Positions 60,869-64,000 of a DNA stretch of 64,000 bases are shown here, piece by piece (within the stretch, counting starts at the first letter, position 1; each line of letters begins with the position of its first letter). Where the stretch lies: positions 24,339,270 through 24,403,269 of the forward strand of contig NC_091195.1 of assembly GCF_040958095.1 (NCBI RefSeq). Reading direction: 5' to 3'. This stretch comes from Procambarus clarkii (lineage: Eukaryota; Arthropoda; Malacostraca; Decapoda; Cambaridae). The translations under genes were made by a program, and so were the position numbers. A model generated the notes under the pieces. The model saw only the letters and a list, made by a program, of their open reading frames with translations, did not search any database and had not been told where the DNA came from.

Positions 60869-61156
60869 AAGGCACCAAACAATGCCTATTTGCTGAATAA
60901 TGAAACTTGCTGCCAAGTTTTGGACACTGTCAGTGACACCGATGAAAATGGAGACAGCATGTTCCTTTGCAGGGTATATTCGAGAAGTATACCTCTCTTT
61001 GAGAAACCTTGTAACTCCAAATTAATTGGAGCATTTAAGGTTCTTACTAGGAATTCATCCATGAAGGTGATTCCAGCAAGAAAACTAAACCGCACAGGTA
61101 TGATGATCGAGACAGAAAGCGCAAATACTTTTCTGTCAATACTACATGACTTATGA
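60869..61156 (+). pseudogene. Transposase C-terminal domain, +1 frame
   Basis: YTKAPNNAYLLNNETCCQVL, YSRSIPLFEKPCNSKLIGAF and a final ANTFLSILHDL resemble the end of Tnp2-type proteins (C-terminal FF..KPC..S..L block). It follows the main frame after about 15 bases but is shifted by one. Either a single-base lesion separates the two, or translation and splicing bypass the stop. Confidence 0.65.
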
Positions 61157-61159
61157 CAA

Positions 61160-61519
61160 GTACGTATTTAAATACTGTATCCATGCTTTAATAATAGTTT
61201 GAACTAATATTGTAAGTTAATGAGATTCACAATTTTGTTTTTTATTAAAGCTATTATCTTTTGACCAATATTTACCTGTTTAAAAATCCCATTACCCTGT
61301 ATTTCATGAAAATTATTAATATTTTGAGAGCACATTAAGAGATAAAACTGTATTAAGCCTTTTAGTCCATACATGGCAGCTACTGTTTATACCAACCGAA
61401 AATCATTTACAAATGTGGCTAATCTATGATTGACACAATCAAGTAAATCTATTACCGACTTTATGCTAATTTCTTTTTTTGGGGAGAACAACCCTTAATA
61501 AGATTTTTCAATTTTGTAG
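61160..61519. other. Intergenic or intron sequence
   Basis: AT-rich sequence without an ORF. An ATTAAA near 61244 could end the transposase transcript. TTTTTCAATTTTGTAG at its right edge is a fair acceptor for the next gene, which leaves open splicing from an upstream exon. Confidence 0.4.
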
Positions 61520-63729
61520 ATGACATCTGAAAAGCGGTATGCAGTGGTAGGCTTCAATGATCGTAGTGTGGGTATCATCTCCACAACCTGGATTGAAAAA
61601 TCTGATGATGTAAGCATTACTTTGAAACTAAAAAATTGCATATATTGAGTTGCTTTAAAAATATTCCAAATTAGTGCTAAAATTAGCATGTAACAGTTTA
61701 TTTCGACTTTTCAGGAAAAAATATTGTGCTGGTGGCCACAGAGCAGGCATACAGTTAGTGCCCAAAAGCATGAAAAGCCAGACACGACAAATTGGCGAGT
61801 GCATGTCGTATCAACAATCCTATCAACAACTGGTAGGTATTAAATTTATAATTATTAAGATTTAAGATACAAGACACCTATTCATTCATTCACCATAACT
61901 TTAACACTGCAGACAAAAACAGCATTATAATTATATTTTAATCACAAGATGGGTTTCCTCATAGCTACTTAAGACTTTTGTGCCCCAGTTATAAGTTCCA
62001 AATCATGTACGTCGTTTTATTAAACATCTCTTTAGGAAGCTGATTTAAGTTATTTCTTAGTGTTCACTACTCTACTAGGTAACGATAAATATATATCTCG
62101 CTGATATATTACTAATTATATTCAATTATTACAGATGATTTTGACGTTGCAAAACGAAGATGCTTAGCTGCGGAAGACACTTCAAATGTCGAAACTGAAG
62201 ACGATATGGGCTATCCTCGACAACGAAAAAGGAAACCATGCTTCAAATATGAAGAAGAGAATTCCGAGAATAACAAACGTAAGCATTGATAACCTACTAC
62301 AGTAATTTAAAAAAAATTTGCAACTTGAAAAATGCCATTCAATACATTAAGCAATTTAAATAATTTCAGGCAATCATCACTCGTCTCAATCCAAGAAGAA
62401 GTGTTCGCCATCTTCATATGAGAATACACCTTCAAAAGAAATAAGTCCTCCGCAAATACCATATTATTCTGGTATATTAAGTGAATGTAAGGATTAGTAG
62501 TAAATAACATTAAAAGTTCTAAATTGATATTTAACCATGCTTCCTTTGTTTGGTTATTTATGCTTTTGGTTTAAAAAAAACTAAAAACTGCTCTAAACTT
62601 AGTTCTTGCTGTTTTTTTGTTTTTTTTTGTTTTGTTTAATTCCTTCTGGAAGTACTAGAAGCTTTGAGTAATTTTTATGCTTATCTGGAATTTCTGTATA
62701 GAAATATGTGTTTATTTCTAATTGTTTAATATTAAGTATATTATTCTTTTATGTGCATATGGGGTCTAGTGAACTTTTCCCACTTTGTCTAGCAGGTGCT
62801 TTTCACTTGTCACAGTTCAGGGAAATTTTGGTTTTCCTTTGATCTAGTCACTAGAAACAAGCAGGTTTGTTATTACTTTTCTTTTTGTTTGTCCCTTACG
62901 TGTTAATTTGTCCTTTATCTTACCTTTACCTTACGTGTTAATTTGTCCCTTACCTTAAGTTAATTTTTAAAATATGTATCTCATATTGACCCCCACCTCT
63001 CTCATGTTAGTTCAAACTATATTAAAGTCTTAAAAATATATTTTGGTTAACAAGTGTTTGAAATAAGCATAACTCCTTTTCAGCTAATAGAACAGTCCTA
63101 CAAAAGCCGTCTCCAGTGAAGACTACACTTCACAATACACCGTTGACGCCATCAGTATTTCTTCATGAAGGTAATAAGTAATTATTTAAAATATATATCA
63201 TGTTGACCCACTCTCTCATGTTGACCCTCATTCTCTCTCTCATGTTGACCTCCCTTTTCTCATGTTGAAATTTGTTTTGTTAATTTTGTTCTGTCACCTC
63301 TTCTTATTCTGTGTGTATGTGTCTGTCTGTCTCTGTATGTCTCTCTATCTTTCTTTTCTTTCTTTTTCTTTATTTATTTCTTTCTTTTCTTTTTCTTCTC
63401 TTCTCATGTTGGCCCTCCTCTCTCTCATAATAACCCCCCCCCCCTCTCTGATGTTGGCTCACCCTCTTTCTGATGTTGGGTAGTTTAAATGTGATGTAGA
63501 CATATAGTATAACTTATAATATTAGTATGCAGTAGTAAAAGCTCATGAAATTTGTTGATTATACAGTACAGTAGTTAGATTTTAATAGCTAAATCTTGCA
63601 ATCTTAAAGACAATGAGCTGGTCACGCCAAGTACTTCAGTCGTTAGGACTCCAAGGTCAAGGAATTTATTCGACCCAAAGTCACCAGACAAGAACGATGG
63701 GAGTTTGAAAGAAATGATGCAGAATATGA
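61520..63729 (+). CDS. Second gene of the CACTA-like element, multi-exon, incomplete
   Basis: Exons: 61520-61609, 61715-61832, 62135-62278, 62370-62486, 63084-63170 and probably 63610-63729. All have GT/AG ends. The first junction is phase 0 and all later ones phase 1. About 225 residues are encoded in the window. The N-terminal domain, KRYAVVGFNDRSVGIISTTW, KILCWWPQSRHTV, TTNWRVHVVSTIL and DFDVAKRRCLAAEDTS, has the V-x-F-x-D...W...C-x-W-P layout I associate with DUF4806-type proteins. A basic RQRKRKPCFK (nuclear) and a Ser/Pro-rich linker follow. The DUF4806 part would lie past the window. Same strand as the transposase, 360 bases after it. Confidence 0.6.
62487..63083 (+). other. Intron 4 of the second gene
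   Basis: AT-rich sequence between the donor GTAAGG at 62487 and the acceptor CTCCTTTTCAG at 63083. TTACGTGTTAATTTGTCC is repeated at about 62897 and 62932. Nothing else stands out. Confidence 0.5.
63171..63609 (+). other. Putative intron 5 with a TCTCATGTTGACC-type repeat
   Basis: Starts with GTAATA. TCTCATGTTGACC-like words recur at about 63210-63260 and 63404-63480, a short degenerate tandem repeat, with a T/C-rich tract between. The acceptor ATCTTAAAG at 63609 is weak. Confidence 0.45.
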
Positions 63730-63742
63730 GTAACTTTTGAAA

Positions 63743-64000
63743 GTTTAATTAATTTATTATGTAGCCTATAACCTATATGTACCCTATGGGTGATAGGCAT
63801 AAGTTTCATGTTCAAGTAGACTGCAAACTGAGCAGGTTAGATTACTGAATTTGCTTCCAATTATATAAGCAGTTTCATAATTACTAAGAAATTATCCCAT
63901 TATCTATCACATCAGTCATAGCCTACTTTTTGGGTGCTTTCTCAGTGTCAGTTATTTTAAAATATACTTTATAATGCTTTTATTTTAAATGTACATTCAA
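63743..64000. other. No gene recognised to the window end
   Basis: AT-rich sequence, probably an intron of the second gene. No terminal repeat matching 56015 is seen. Confidence 0.4.

Overview
This is a repeat-dominated piece of a eukaryotic, almost certainly arthropod, genome. The suite of elements points to a decapod crustacean (crayfish-like): CR1-type and other non-LTR retrotransposons, Penelope-like elements with GIY-YIG endonucleases, tRNA-derived SINEs, TTAGG-type tracts inside fold-back elements, and very long (TA)n microsatellites. Introns have GT/AG ends. There are no bacterial operons, rRNA genes or CRISPR arrays. The organism is inferred from repeat style, not from a diagnostic host gene.

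Layout: 1-2 kb is a decayed hAT transposon inserted into a CR1 element. 2-7.5 kb is stacked CR1 copies in both orientations, with serial 5'-truncated copies ending in TTCTTATG-type tails. 8.0-9.0 kb is a compact TATA-driven two-exon gene for an unrecognised 211-residue single-pass membrane protein. 9-15 kb is nested LINEs broken by a fold-back SINE pair, a 157-bp fold-back element and a 1.55-kb TTAA-flanked DNA element. 18-21.5 kb holds LINE 3' ends. 23.3-25.8 kb is a near-palindromic pair of Penelope-like elements. 26-27 kb holds two fold-back elements with telomere-like tracts. 27.2-28.3 kb is dense in the octamer TAACGTAA. 29-39.9 kb holds further LINEs, including one almost complete copy (ORF1 intact, ORF2 with one stop and one frameshift), a SINE and a 30-bp minisatellite. 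40-47 kb is a TATA promoter with a short first exon, a ~195-bp satellite carrying a perfect solo LTR, and a ~70-bp repeat. 47.3-56.0 kb is a tandem array with a 3.8-kb period (two full copies plus part of a third). Each full copy holds a small spliced cysteine-rich gene. 56.0-64.0 kb is best read as one large EnSpm/CACTA-like transposon: 5' terminus, promoter and 5' UTR exon, a 569-codon transposase ORF, and a second multi-exon gene on the same strand that runs out of the window.

The most interesting items are: the two-gene CACTA-like element; the cysteine-rich gene in the tandem array; an empty-site/filled-site comparison inside that array showing a Penelope-like palindrome in a (TA)n tract; hammerhead-like folds in the Penelope terminal repeats; and the 211-residue membrane protein whose stop codon lies in a perfect hairpin. 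Almost every other long ORF is a retroelement remnant, its antisense shadow, or a translated microsatellite.
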